Below are positions 1-7,661 of a stretch of 18,329 bases of DNA, piece by piece. Position 1 is the first letter of the stretch. Each line of letters starts with the position of its first letter. Both the position numbers and the translations under genes were made by a program. The notes under the pieces are model-generated. The model was given only the letters and a program-made list of their open reading frames with translations, did no database searches and had not been told where the DNA came from. Origin of the DNA: JAKQHY01 sp034429475 (GTDB lineage Bacteria; Chloroflexota; Anaerolineae; B4-G1; SLSP01); the NCBI GenBank assembly GCA_034429475.1, contig DAOUGD010000292.1, forward strand, positions 1 to 18,329. The letters are read 5' to 3'.

Positions 1-26
1 GGCTTGGAGCTGCAAAGCTCCAAGCC
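1..26 (-). terminator. Hairpin after the response-regulator operon, probable terminator (cut by window edge)
   Basis: A perfect 10-bp inverted repeat, GGCTTGGAGC / GCTCCAAGCC, with a 6-nt loop lies 22 nt beyond the stop codon of the minus-strand response regulator. Any U-tract on the minus strand would fall outside the window, so intrinsic termination cannot be confirmed. Confidence 0.55.
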
Positions 27-48
27 CTGCCTGGTAGTAGTGTGCAAA

Positions 49-924
49 TTATTGCTTTTCAGCGCCGGCCATGGGCATTTCCATTTGTTCGAGTTCTGGC
101 ACTTGTTCGGAGGATAGCACGGCAATGTCGAAGCTGAGTTTGGGCAACGGCGCGCCGCTGCTGTGCTTTCCGCTTTCCCAGTCGCGGTGCGGGTAGAAGA
201 AGGAGATGGCTTCATTCAGGCGTTTATCCAGCCGGTGCATAGCCATTTGGCCTTCTTTATTGGCCGTTGCCACTACGACGAACTGATAATTGTTCAACTG
301 CCCTACGAACGGATCGGTATCCAGGAATTCAACGGCAGTATTTTGCAGGATAAGCGCAACGGCGCGCAGGACATCATCGTGGGTGACAAACCCATAAGAG
401 GCGCTAAAATCGCGCATTCCATTCAAAATAATGCGAATTAAGGCCAGTTTGGTATCATGCGCTACCCGTTCCATCTGTTCTGTTACCAGCACCGAAGTGG
501 GCAGGCCCGTTACCGGATGTAAGAAAGTTTCACGGACGTTCCGCTGCAAGATGTTGCGCACGCGAATCCGCAGCTCTTGAACGTCAAAAGGCTTGGTAAT
601 GTAATCTACAGCGCCCAACTCCAACCCTTGCAGGCGATCCATCCGTTCCCGGCGCTCCGTCAAAAAGATGATGGGGGTGTTTTCGGTGCGGCGTTGACTG
701 CGCAGGCGTTCGCATACTTCATACCCGTCAATGTCGGGCAGATGGATGTCGAGCACCACCAAATCGGGCTGGGTTTTGGTCGCCATAGCCACCGCATCCT
801 CGCCCCAGGCTGCATGATCAACGGTATATCCCAGGGAAGTGAAATAAGCCGATAACATCTCGGCGGTATTGGGATCGTCTTCGACGACAAGGATGTGACG
901 CGGCGCATCCTCTCCTGGTTTCAC
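49..924 (-). CDS. Response regulator: REC domain plus degenerate GGDEF-like domain
   Basis: A cytoplasmic two-component response regulator of 291 aa. The receiver (about residues 10-125) has the acidic pair E15/D16-D17, phospho-acceptor D59 in VVLDIHLPDIDGYEV, T89 and K111 in ITKPFD. The C-terminal part (about 135-270) looks like a GGDEF domain: it begins HPVTGLP, a form of the DxLTGLxN entry motif, and keeps a YGFVTHDDVLRAVA stretch. The metal-binding Asp of the first strand is lost, and the GG(D/E)EF turn reads LNNYQF, so cyclic-di-GMP synthesis is not expected. A TTG start at 954 would overlap the upstream gene by 8 bp. I prefer GTG at 924, which has AAAAGGAG 8 nt upstream. It is the last gene of the operon after the roadblock and V4R genes. 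The partner kinase is unknown; the divergent kinases are candidates. Confidence 0.88.
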   Translation of the reverse strand: MKPGEDAPRHILVVEDDPNTAEMLSAYFTSLGYTVDHAAWGEDAVAMATKTQPDLVVLDIHLPDIDGYEVCERLRSQRRTENTPIIFLTERRERMDRLQGLELGAVDYITKPFDVQELRIRVRNILQRNVRETFLHPVTGLPTSVLVTEQMERVAHDTKLALIRIILNGMRDFSASYGFVTHDDVLRAVALILQNTAVEFLDTDPFVGQLNNYQFVVVATANKEGQMAMHRLDKRLNEAISFFYPHRDWESGKHSSGAPLPKLSFDIAVLSSEQVPELEQMEMPMAGAEKQ

Positions 925-946
925 GCCACAGTCTCCTTTTACCAGA

Positions 947-1585
947 TTAGCCAATTGGCTCTTTGTAGACGGCGAAGGTGCAGTTCTCGTGGCCCATGCC
1001 GATGCAGGTCAGTTGATCCACCCGGAAGGTGCGCCCGCCGCTCAACCAGCGTAGCGCCTCTTCGATGATGCCTGCCGCAATGAAACCGCCCGGACGTTCC
1101 ACCTTGCGTCCCCAGCACATCGAACAGCGATCAATGATGTAGTGGAAATGGTCGGCGCCGGGGTCTTTGACGTAAGAGGTCTGATCGCTCAACGAGTCAA
1201 AGACTTTGGCAACTGCCGGCAACCCTGCCTTGAGTTTTGCCTGTAACGGCAGCACCTTGAAGGCCAGGTCGCTGGCGCCTACCAGCGCCCCAAAGTTCGC
1301 CAGACCCTGGGCAAAGAGCACGCGCCCCAGGCGCAATTGCAATCCCCGCCCCCCGCGCGGCCCGTACATTTCTTCCAATGCGCGGTTCAGCGCCGAAATA
1401 TAGGCAAAGTCAAAGCCTTTGTCCATAATGTCGGGGGGGGGATTGTCAATAAACATAGACAGGCCTGCCATATTGAGGATCGCGTTCAGGCCATTGCGCC
1501 CCATAATTTCTTCTAGGGCATCAAAGAGGATGAGACCAAACCGATTGGGATAGTAGAAACCGCTGGGTTCAGGGGTATTCGCCAC
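947..1585 (-). CDS. V4R (4-vinyl reductase-like) domain protein
   Basis: A 212-aa soluble protein. The C-terminal region (about 130-208) resembles the V4R domain, a small-molecule-binding fold seen in bacteriochlorophyll-pathway proteins, in phenol-responsive regulators such as DmpR/XylR, and in many archaeal signalling proteins. Visible signs are the paired cysteines C154-x2-C157 and C194-x7-C202, with H146, H148 and H199 nearby, which could bind metal, and the closing GHENCTFAVYKEP stretch. The N-terminal half is helical and not recognised. The start is GTG with AAGGAGGT 5-7 nt upstream. It begins 19 nt after the roadblock gene and ends 22 nt before the preferred start of the response regulator, so it is the middle gene of a compact operon. 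A ligand-sensing or adaptor role is inference; no catalytic function can be assigned. Confidence 0.75.
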   Translation of the reverse strand: MANTPEPSGFYYPNRFGLILFDALEEIMGRNGLNAILNMAGLSMFIDNPPPDIMDKGFDFAYISALNRALEEMYGPRGGRGLQLRLGRVLFAQGLANFGALVGASDLAFKVLPLQAKLKAGLPAVAKVFDSLSDQTSYVKDPGADHFHYIIDRCSMCWGRKVERPGGFIAAGIIEEALRWLSGGRTFRVDQLTCIGMGHENCTFAVYKEPIG

Positions 1586-1604
1586 TGCAGACCTCCTTAC
1601 GTTG

Positions 1605-1979
1605 CTAGAGAATCGTTGATAGTTCTTCTGCTGCCCGACGCATGTCGAGGAAAAGTAACCCTAATTTCGCCTGTTGCCGGGCCAGGACAGTGAGCACCGC
1701 TTCCTCACCCACAGCGCGGAGGATAACGTAACCTTTTTCGCCCTTGACGTAAACCTCGTCGAGCACCCCCCGCCCTAACTCGCCCGCGATGCGCTCACCC
1801 AGAGACAACATAGCGGCAGACATTGCCGAGACGCGGTCCTCTTCAACGCCTTGGGGGAGTGAGGTGGCGATGGGAAGGCCGTCTACACTGATAATAGCGG
1901 ACGCTTCGACATCGGGGCTGCTCACCTGAAGTTCACGCAGTCGTTCGACCATTCGATCATTTCGTGACCTGTTTGCCAT
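1605..1979 (-). CDS. Roadblock/LC7 domain protein
   Basis: A 124-aa single-domain roadblock/LC7 protein. The fold signature is clear: a leading helix (ERLRELQVSSPDVEASAII), a central SVDGLPIATSLP hairpin, the SAAMLSLGERIAGELGRG helix, the strand pair VYVKGEKGYVILRAVGEEAVLTVLA, and a closing helix (LGLLFLDMRRAAEEL). Such proteins form dimers and in bacteria include MglB, which stimulates the Ras-like GTPase MglA. No small GTPase is encoded in this window, so its partner may be the adjacent V4R protein or something elsewhere. The ATG start has GGAGGG 8 nt upstream. It is the first gene of the operon, about 60 nt below the promoter at 2047-2075. Confidence 0.88.
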   Translation of the reverse strand: MANRSRNDRMVERLRELQVSSPDVEASAIISVDGLPIATSLPQGVEEDRVSAMSAAMLSLGERIAGELGRGVLDEVYVKGEKGYVILRAVGEEAVLTVLARQQAKLGLLFLDMRRAAEELSTIL

Positions 1980-2046
1980 ACTTCAAGCCCTCCGATAGGA
2001 ATTTGTTGGACCAGGAAGGTGATAGTTCCTGGGGCTATTCATAGAC

Positions 2047-2075
2047 AGGGTATCACAGGAATATTACATTGTCAA
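2047..2075 (-). promoter_or_regulatory. Promoter of the roadblock-V4R-response regulator operon
   Basis: On the minus strand, a perfect -35 TTGACA (2070-2075) is followed by a 17-bp spacer and a -10-like TACCCT (2047-2052; only the conserved T, A and final T match). Transcription would start near 2040 and give a leader of about 60 nt. Confidence 0.5.
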
Positions 2076-2319
2076 GGCAAGGTTAAGAAATATTCCAGTA
2101 CTCAAACTAAGTATTTTCGAGACTCTGTTCAACACTCCGTATGTTTATATTTTAGTATAACTTTTCTAGTTGGCAACACGGCCTGACAATTTTTGGTAAA
2201 TCCTGTGACCGTTAACCAAAAAAACGTTTTTGTGTGAACACTCAAAGTCCCCCTGGCGGTTAGTTTACCACCTTCTTCAAACAACGCCAAATGATGCAAC
2301 AGGGCAATTATGATTCGGC

Positions 2320-2348
2320 TTGATTCAATTGTAATAACACGTTATAAT
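2320..2348 (+). promoter_or_regulatory. Promoter of the GAF-kinase cluster
   Basis: TTGATT (2320-2325), a 17-bp spacer and a perfect TATAAT (2343-2348). Transcription would start near 2355, 30 nt before the ATG at 2385. Because it lies downstream of the longest-frame ATG (2310), it argues against that start. Confidence 0.65.
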
Positions 2349-2384
2349 GCTTCAAGAGCTGAGCTATCATGGATTGGGGTCGGC

Positions 2385-4859
2385 ATGGAGCAGGTCAAGT
2401 CAAAGCCAAAAATTCTTTCAATAGATGATACTCCCTCATCCCGTCGGTTAGTACAACGCCTGCTTTCGGCGCACTACGATGTTTTTGAGGCCGGTGACGG
2501 GCTGACGGGGATTGATGAGGCTTTACAAATTGAGCCTAACTTGATCCTGGTAGATTTGAATCTGCCGCAGTTCACCGGATATGAGGTAGCAACCCGCCTC
2601 AAAGCTCTGATGCCCGACGTCCCCATTGTGGCTCTGAGCGCCGATATGTCTGACCACGTCCACGAGCGCGTGCTGGCTTCCGGCTGCGATGGGTACATCC
2701 CCAAACCCATTGACCCCGACACTTTTGAAGGGCAGGTAGCCAACTTCCTCGGCGGGCAGCGGGAAGAGTTGCTGGATGAAAGTTACCGGGACGCCTACCA
2801 GCAGACCCTCGTCGCGCGGCTGGAACAGAAGGTGCGGGAATTGACCGATGCCCTCAAGAGCAACGCCGATCTGAATGAACAGCACGCGCAGCTCCTCAAA
2901 GAGACGCAGCGCCGGGCCATTTTGTTGGAGGCCGGCGCCAAGGTTGCGCAGAGCATCACCTCCATTTTGGATTTGGACGAACTGCTACGGGCCACCGTAA
3001 AAATCATCGGGGAAGAGTTTGGGTTTTATTATGTGGGGGTGTTCCTGCTTGAACCTGGCACAGATTGGTTGGTGCTGCGCGCCGGGTTAGGGGAAGCCGG
3101 GGCGGCAATGGTGGCCGCCGACCATCGCCTGAAGATCGGTGGACTTTCGATGGTCGGGGCGGCGACCAGCCGGCGCAAGGCCATCAGCGCGCGGGACGTC
3201 GGGGTAGCGCCGGTGCATTTCAAGAACCCCCTCCTACCGCTGACCCGCTCCGAGATGGCTTTGCCTCTGGTCATTGGCAAAGAGATCATCGGCGCGCTGA
3301 CGGTGCAGAGCGTTGAGGAGAATGCTTTTTCTCAAGATGACGTGAAGGCGCTGCAAACGATGACTGACCAGTTGGCGGTCGCCATTCGCAACGCGACCAC
3401 CTATGTGGAGAATACCCGGCTGCTGGCCTACGCGGAACGCCGCACCCGCCTGCTCGAGGCGGCGGCGGAAGTCGGGCGGCGGGTAACCTCCATCCTCGAC
3501 ACGGACACTCTGCTGAAAGAGACGGTGGATATTCTCTGCGATGCTTACGGCTTCTATTATGCCGGGGTGTTTTTGGTGGATCCGACGTTGGAGCGCAAAG
3601 GACCGGACGGTGAGATCGAACAGTGGGCCGTCCTACGGGCCGGGAGCGGCGACGCCGGTCGTCTGATGATCGCGGCCGGACATAAGCTCAAGGTGGGCGG
3701 GCTTTCCATGATCGGGACGGCGATCGCAAGCCGCAAGGCGCTCATCGCACTGGACGTGGGCGAAGAGCCGGTGCATTTCAAGAACCCACATTTGCCGCTG
3801 ACCCGCTCGGAGATGGCGCTGCCGTTGATCGTGGGCGACCGCGTCACCGGCGCGGTGACGGTGCAAAGCACCGAAGAGGCCGCCTTCACTCCTGAGGACA
3901 TCACCATCTTGCAATCTATGGTCGATCAGTTGGCGATTGCCATTGCCAACGCCCGCCTGCTCAAAGACCTGGAGTCGGCCCACTCAGAGTTGGTGCGCAC
4001 CAAGACCTTTGAGGCCATTGCCACCGCTACCGGCGAGGCGATCCATTGGGTGGGTAACAAGGCCGCGCCCATTCCGGCCAGCGCCGGACGCGTGGCAGAG
4101 GACGTGACCCAGTATTTCCTGATGATGGATGGCCTGTTAAAACTGGCTCCCCCCGAGTTGCAGGAACACAAGTTCGCGCAAATGTTGCATACGGCGGTGG
4201 AATATATTGAGGAGAATGCTGCCGAAACAAACTTCGAGTTAGACATAGAAGAATTGCGTGCGCAGTTGGAGCAGCGCACGCTGCGCCAGCTCAGCCGCGC
4301 CCTTTCGATGGAATCCATTTTTGAGGATCTGGAGATTGCCCGGCAGAGTTCGCGCTCGATTTTGAATATTAAGGAAGACCTGATTGGTCCGGCGCGTGAG
4401 AAGCATTTGGAGGCGGTGAATCTGGAGCAATTTCTCAAGAACCTTGTCAAGTCTATGGGCATCCCGGAAGGCGTGGCGCGCTTTCTGTTTCCTGAGAACA
4501 TGGTGCCGGCCAAAGCCGATGCCCGGCAGTTGGAGAACGTCTTCAACAATTTGCTCAAAAACGCGATGGAAGCTATGTACAAAGCTGAGGACAAAAAGCT
4601 GTTTATTTGGGGGCGGCGCGCGGACGATCCCCGCTTTGTGGTCGTGGATGTCACCGACAATGGCGAGGGGATTCCACCGGATGTTATTGATAAGATATGG
4701 GTCCCCTTCTACACCACCAAAGGCAATCGGGGTGGGACAGGGCTGGGGCTGCCGGCCTGCAATAAGATCATTACTCAGTTGGGCGGCAAGATCACCCTGG
4801 ACAGTATGGTCGGCGAAGGCACGACGTTTAGCGTCTATCTTCCCGTTTACAAAGAGTAG
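2385..4859 (+). CDS. Hybrid histidine kinase, REC-GAF-GAF-HK
   Basis: An 824-aa soluble kinase with no membrane segment. Order of parts: receiver (about 8-125; D14/D15, phospho-acceptor D57, S85, K107), coiled-coil linker (about 135-180), GAF 1 (about 185-345), GAF 2 (about 350-530), a dimerisation/phosphotransfer region with H554 in EAIHWVGNKAAPI as likely phospho-acceptor, and a C-terminal HATPase_c domain with N-box FNNLLKNAMEAM (near 720), G1 DNGEGI (near 756) and G2 GGTGLGL (near 783). Both GAF domains carry HFKNPxLPLTRSEMALPL. Compared with the second kinase there are about 57 extra charged, helix-forming residues between H554 and the HATPase. An in-frame ATG at 2310 exists, but a strong promoter lies between it and 2385, so I chose 2385; its ribosome site is weak (GGGG). 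GAF ligands are unknown. It probably autophosphorylates and exchanges phosphate with the receivers encoded beside it. Confidence 0.88.
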   Translation: MEQVKSKPKILSIDDTPSSRRLVQRLLSAHYDVFEAGDGLTGIDEALQIEPNLILVDLNLPQFTGYEVATRLKALMPDVPIVALSADMSDHVHERVLASGCDGYIPKPIDPDTFEGQVANFLGGQREELLDESYRDAYQQTLVARLEQKVRELTDALKSNADLNEQHAQLLKETQRRAILLEAGAKVAQSITSILDLDELLRATVKIIGEEFGFYYVGVFLLEPGTDWLVLRAGLGEAGAAMVAADHRLKIGGLSMVGAATSRRKAISARDVGVAPVHFKNPLLPLTRSEMALPLVIGKEIIGALTVQSVEENAFSQDDVKALQTMTDQLAVAIRNATTYVENTRLLAYAERRTRLLEAAAEVGRRVTSILDTDTLLKETVDILCDAYGFYYAGVFLVDPTLERKGPDGEIEQWAVLRAGSGDAGRLMIAAGHKLKVGGLSMIGTAIASRKALIALDVGEEPVHFKNPHLPLTRSEMALPLIVGDRVTGAVTVQSTEEAAFTPEDITILQSMVDQLAIAIANARLLKDLESAHSELVRTKTFEAIATATGEAIHWVGNKAAPIPASAGRVAEDVTQYFLMMDGLLKLAPPELQEHKFAQMLHTAVEYIEENAAETNFELDIEELRAQLEQRTLRQLSRALSMESIFEDLEIARQSSRSILNIKEDLIGPAREKHLEAVNLEQFLKNLVKSMGIPEGVARFLFPENMVPAKADARQLENVFNNLLKNAMEAMYKAEDKKLFIWGRRADDPRFVVVDVTDNGEGIPPDVIDKIWVPFYTTKGNRGGTGLGLPACNKIITQLGGKITLDSMVGEGTTFSVYLPVYKE

Positions 4860-4965
4860 CATTTCACCCGTGACTTCAGCCGCAAGACGCGGCATAGGAT
4901 TGTGTCATTCTATAATTTTCAAGCAGATTCTCAATATTATTATCCGTGAAAGGTGGTAAAAGGCT

Positions 4966-5373
4966 ATGGATGAAGAGGTAAAGATTCTATTGGTTGACGA
5001 TGAGCGTATGGTACGGCGCAGTATGGAGAAAACTTTGACGCGGGCCGGCTTTTATGTTGTAACGGCCGAGGATGTATCCAGCGGGCTAGAATTGTTCAAG
5101 GAGGAAATGGCTGAAGAGCCTTTTGCCCTGGCCCTGTTGGATCTGAATATGCCCAATTTTGAGGGCGTGCCGGCAGCCAACGCCGGCCTGGAGTTGTTGA
5201 GTGAGCTGGTGAAATTGCAGTCCGATCTGCCGGTGGTAGTTTTAACCGCCTTTGATGAGGTCGAGCGTGCCAAGGATGCAGTGGCGCGCGGCGCGCGAGC
5301 TTACTTCGTCAAAGGGCGCGAGGCTGGTCTGCTGGAACTGGTCAATGAAATTCTAGGCATAGAAGCGGCCTAG
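4966..5373 (+). CDS. Stand-alone receiver-domain response regulator
   Basis: A 135-aa CheY-like protein made only of a receiver domain: D11/D12, phospho-acceptor D59 in ALLDLNMP, T94 and K116. Two departures from the consensus: K116 is followed by Gly rather than Pro, and the stretch after D59 (NFEGVPAANAGLELL) is longer than usual. It lacks an output domain and probably shuttles phosphate or binds a partner protein. The ATG has AAAGGTGG 8 nt upstream. It lies 106 nt after the first kinase and 34 nt before the second, so all three are probably one transcription unit. A TATAAT at 4911-4916 lacks a convincing -35 box, so an internal promoter is uncertain. Confidence 0.9.
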   Translation: MDEEVKILLVDDERMVRRSMEKTLTRAGFYVVTAEDVSSGLELFKEEMAEEPFALALLDLNMPNFEGVPAANAGLELLSELVKLQSDLPVVVLTAFDEVERAKDAVARGARAYFVKGREAGLLELVNEILGIEAA

Positions 5374-5407
5374 CGTCACATAGGCGTAGTCAACAAGGAG
5401 CATAAGT

Positions 5408-7549
5408 ATGGAGAAGCAGAATTTATCCGAACGACGGGCCGCATTGCTTCAGGCCGGCGCTCAGGTCAGCCGCAACATTATTTCGATTCTGGACCCTGAG
5501 GAACTGTTGCAGAAGACGGTGGACATCATTTGTGAAGAGTTTGGTTTCTACTATGCCGGCGTGTTTCTGTTAGATGAAACCGGCGAGTGGGCCGTTCTAC
5601 ATTCCGGGCGCGGCGCAGCCGGGGCCGCCATGGTGGCCGAAGGCCACAAACTCAAGGTAGGCGGTCTCTCGATGATCGGCGCGGCCACCGGGCGCAATCA
5701 GGCGCTCATCGCGCTGGATGTGGGCGAGGAGCCGGTACACTTCAAGAACCCGCATCTGCCGCTGACTCGCTCGGAGATGGCGCTGCCCCTGGCCGTGGGC
5801 GACGTGGTCATCGGGGCGCTGACGGTGCAGAGCGTGGAGGAGGCCGCCTTCACCCGGGACGATATCACCGCGCTGCAAGCGATGGCCGATCAGTTGGCGA
5901 TTGCGATTCACAACGCGCGGCTGTATTCCCAGAATGCACGCCTGCTCAAGCAGGCTTCGCGCCGCGCGCGCCTGTTGGCGGCGGCGGCGGAAGTGGGCGC
6001 GGGCGTGGCTTCCATTCTCGATTTGGACACCCTGCTACACAAGACGGTGGACATCATTTGCAGTGCCTACGATTTTTACTACGCCGGCGTCTTCCTGCTG
6101 GATGAAACCGGCGAGTGGGCCGTCCTGCGCGCCGGGCACGGCGAAGCCGGCGCGAACATGGTCGCGTTGGGACACAAACTCCAAATCGGCGGGCTTTCGA
6201 TGATCGGCACGGCCATTGCCGAGCGCAAGGCGCGCATCGCGCTCGACGTGGGCGAAGAGGCCGTCCACTTTAAGAACCCGCATCTGCCGCTGACCCGCTC
6301 GGAGATGGCGCTGCCGTTGATGGTGAACGAGGGCGATCACATCCGCGTTATCGGTGCGGTGACGGTGCAGAGTGTGGAAGAGGCGGCGTTCAACCACGAG
6401 GACATTAGCTCCTTACAGGCCATGGCCGATCAACTGGCGATTGCGCTGCACAACGCGCATCTGCTCCACGAGTTGGAGATCGCCCACGCCGAACTGGTGC
6501 GCACCAAGACGTATGAGGCGATTGCCACCGCCACGACTGAAGCCATTCACTGGATTGGTAACAAGGCGCTGCCGATTACCGTCAGCGTCCAACGGTTGCG
6601 GGACGATCTGAGCGACTTGGTGGACATAGACCCGGAGATGCGCGAATCCTTGCTGGAAGACCTGACCCTCATTGACGACAGCGCGAAACTCATCTTTGAG
6701 GTCAAGGAACACCTCATCGGGCCGGCGCGCGAGTACATCCCCGCGCCCGCGATGATTGAGGACGTGCTCAAAGACGTGGTGACGCAAATGGCGTTGTCAG
6801 CGGAGGTGATCGACTACAAGATCGCCCCCAACTTGCCGTTGGCTATCGCCGATACCACGCAGTTGAGCCGCGCGTTGACTTACGTGCTGCAAAATGCGCT
6901 AGAAGCCATGCAGAAGTCGCCGACGCCACACATCCAGGTCACACTGGCCCCCGCTGAGGAAAAGGGCGCCCTCTATGTGGTCGCGCGGGTGGCCGACTCT
7001 GGGCCGGGCATCTCTGCCAACGACATGGAAAAAATGTGGGCCGCGTTCTACACCACCAAGGGGGCGAAACATGCCGGTCTGGGCCTGTCGGCCTGTTTCC
7101 AGATTATGAAGCAGATTGACGGCAAGATCGTGGCGACCAATCTGCCGGAGGGCGGCGCCGAGTTTGCCCTGTTCATCCCCGCCGACCTGGGGATGCAGAA
7201 GCCCGCCGATTTGCCGTCCGGACATTCGGTGTTGTTGGTGGATGACGATGATGTGTGGAGCTGTTTTGTGACGGAGACGCTGACCGATGCCGGGAACACC
7301 GTCACTCGCGTGGCCGATGGGGACACCCCATTCACCAACTTCGATTTGATCCTGGTGGATTACACTCTGGCCGGTGCCAGTTGCGCGAAAGTGCTGGCGA
7401 AGATTGCCAAGGCCGGGTGCGCCGACCGGACGCTGGTGGTATCCTCCAACTTACGGGTGGAACAGACAATGGAGTTGATGCGGTTTGGCATCCGTGACGT
7501 GGTGATGAAGCCGTATACGCGCGCTGCGCTGGCTGCCAGACTCGGCTAA
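5408..7549 (+). CDS. Hybrid histidine kinase, GAF-GAF-HK-REC
   Basis: A 713-aa soluble kinase. GAF 1 (about 8-175) and GAF 2 (about 185-360) are close relatives of those in the first kinase. The phospho-acceptor is probably H381 in EAIHWIGNKALPI, followed by a short two-helix dimerisation domain. The HATPase_c domain shows N-box LQNALEAM (near 494), G1 DSGPGIS (near 530) and AGLGLSA (near 557). A C-terminal receiver (about 606-713) has an acidic run VDDDD, phospho-acceptor D651 in LILVDYTL, SS at the Thr position and K701 in VMKPYT. This receiver is compact, and the segment after D651 is shortened. The ATG has AAGGAG 7 nt upstream. The architecture is the mirror image of the first kinase. It ends the cluster, 66 nt before a strong terminator. 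Confidence 0.9.
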   Translation: MEKQNLSERRAALLQAGAQVSRNIISILDPEELLQKTVDIICEEFGFYYAGVFLLDETGEWAVLHSGRGAAGAAMVAEGHKLKVGGLSMIGAATGRNQALIALDVGEEPVHFKNPHLPLTRSEMALPLAVGDVVIGALTVQSVEEAAFTRDDITALQAMADQLAIAIHNARLYSQNARLLKQASRRARLLAAAAEVGAGVASILDLDTLLHKTVDIICSAYDFYYAGVFLLDETGEWAVLRAGHGEAGANMVALGHKLQIGGLSMIGTAIAERKARIALDVGEEAVHFKNPHLPLTRSEMALPLMVNEGDHIRVIGAVTVQSVEEAAFNHEDISSLQAMADQLAIALHNAHLLHELEIAHAELVRTKTYEAIATATTEAIHWIGNKALPITVSVQRLRDDLSDLVDIDPEMRESLLEDLTLIDDSAKLIFEVKEHLIGPAREYIPAPAMIEDVLKDVVTQMALSAEVIDYKIAPNLPLAIADTTQLSRALTYVLQNALEAMQKSPTPHIQVTLAPAEEKGALYVVARVADSGPGISANDMEKMWAAFYTTKGAKHAGLGLSACFQIMKQIDGKIVATNLPEGGAEFALFIPADLGMQKPADLPSGHSVLLVDDDDVWSCFVTETLTDAGNTVTRVADGDTPFTNFDLILVDYTLAGASCAKVLAKIAKAGCADRTLVVSSNLRVEQTMELMRFGIRDVVMKPYTRAALAARLG

Positions 7550-7615
7550 GAACGCGAGAAACGGGCGGAAAGATACATTTTGTTGAGGGCTTGCCCCTCC
7601 GACACAACATACTCT

Positions 7616-7652
7616 AAAAACACGAGGCCGACACGTCGGCCTCGTGTTTTTT
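7616..7652. terminator. Bidirectional intrinsic terminator
   Basis: A 12-bp perfect stem, ACACGAGGCCGA / TCGGCCTCGTGT, with loop CACG. It is followed by T6 on the plus strand and preceded by A5, so it reads as a terminator both ways. It sits between the convergent second kinase and the adenosine deaminase gene (stop at 7662). Confidence 0.92.
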
Positions 7653-7661
7653 GGGGGGGAA

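Larger units (their letters stand above)
1980..2384. other. Divergent intergenic region between two signalling units
   Basis: About 400 nt of distinctly AT-rich DNA separates the minus-strand roadblock operon from the plus-strand kinase cluster. It holds the two promoters listed separately. A weaker minus-strand promoter is possible: TTGCCA at 2171-2176, a 16-bp spacer, and TAAAAT at 2149-2154. No other gene, repeat or RNA was recognised. Confidence 0.6.

Noticed and set aside
3926..4660. A 244-codon minus-strand open frame in the first kinase
   Set aside because: Opposite the H-box and HATPase regions of a clear kinase; its Ser/Arg-rich composition is typical of reverse-strand translation.
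4900..4945. Possible promoter before the stand-alone receiver gene
   Set aside because: TATAAT at 4911-4916 is good but there is no -35 box at 16-18 bp and no extended -10, so it was not listed as a promoter.
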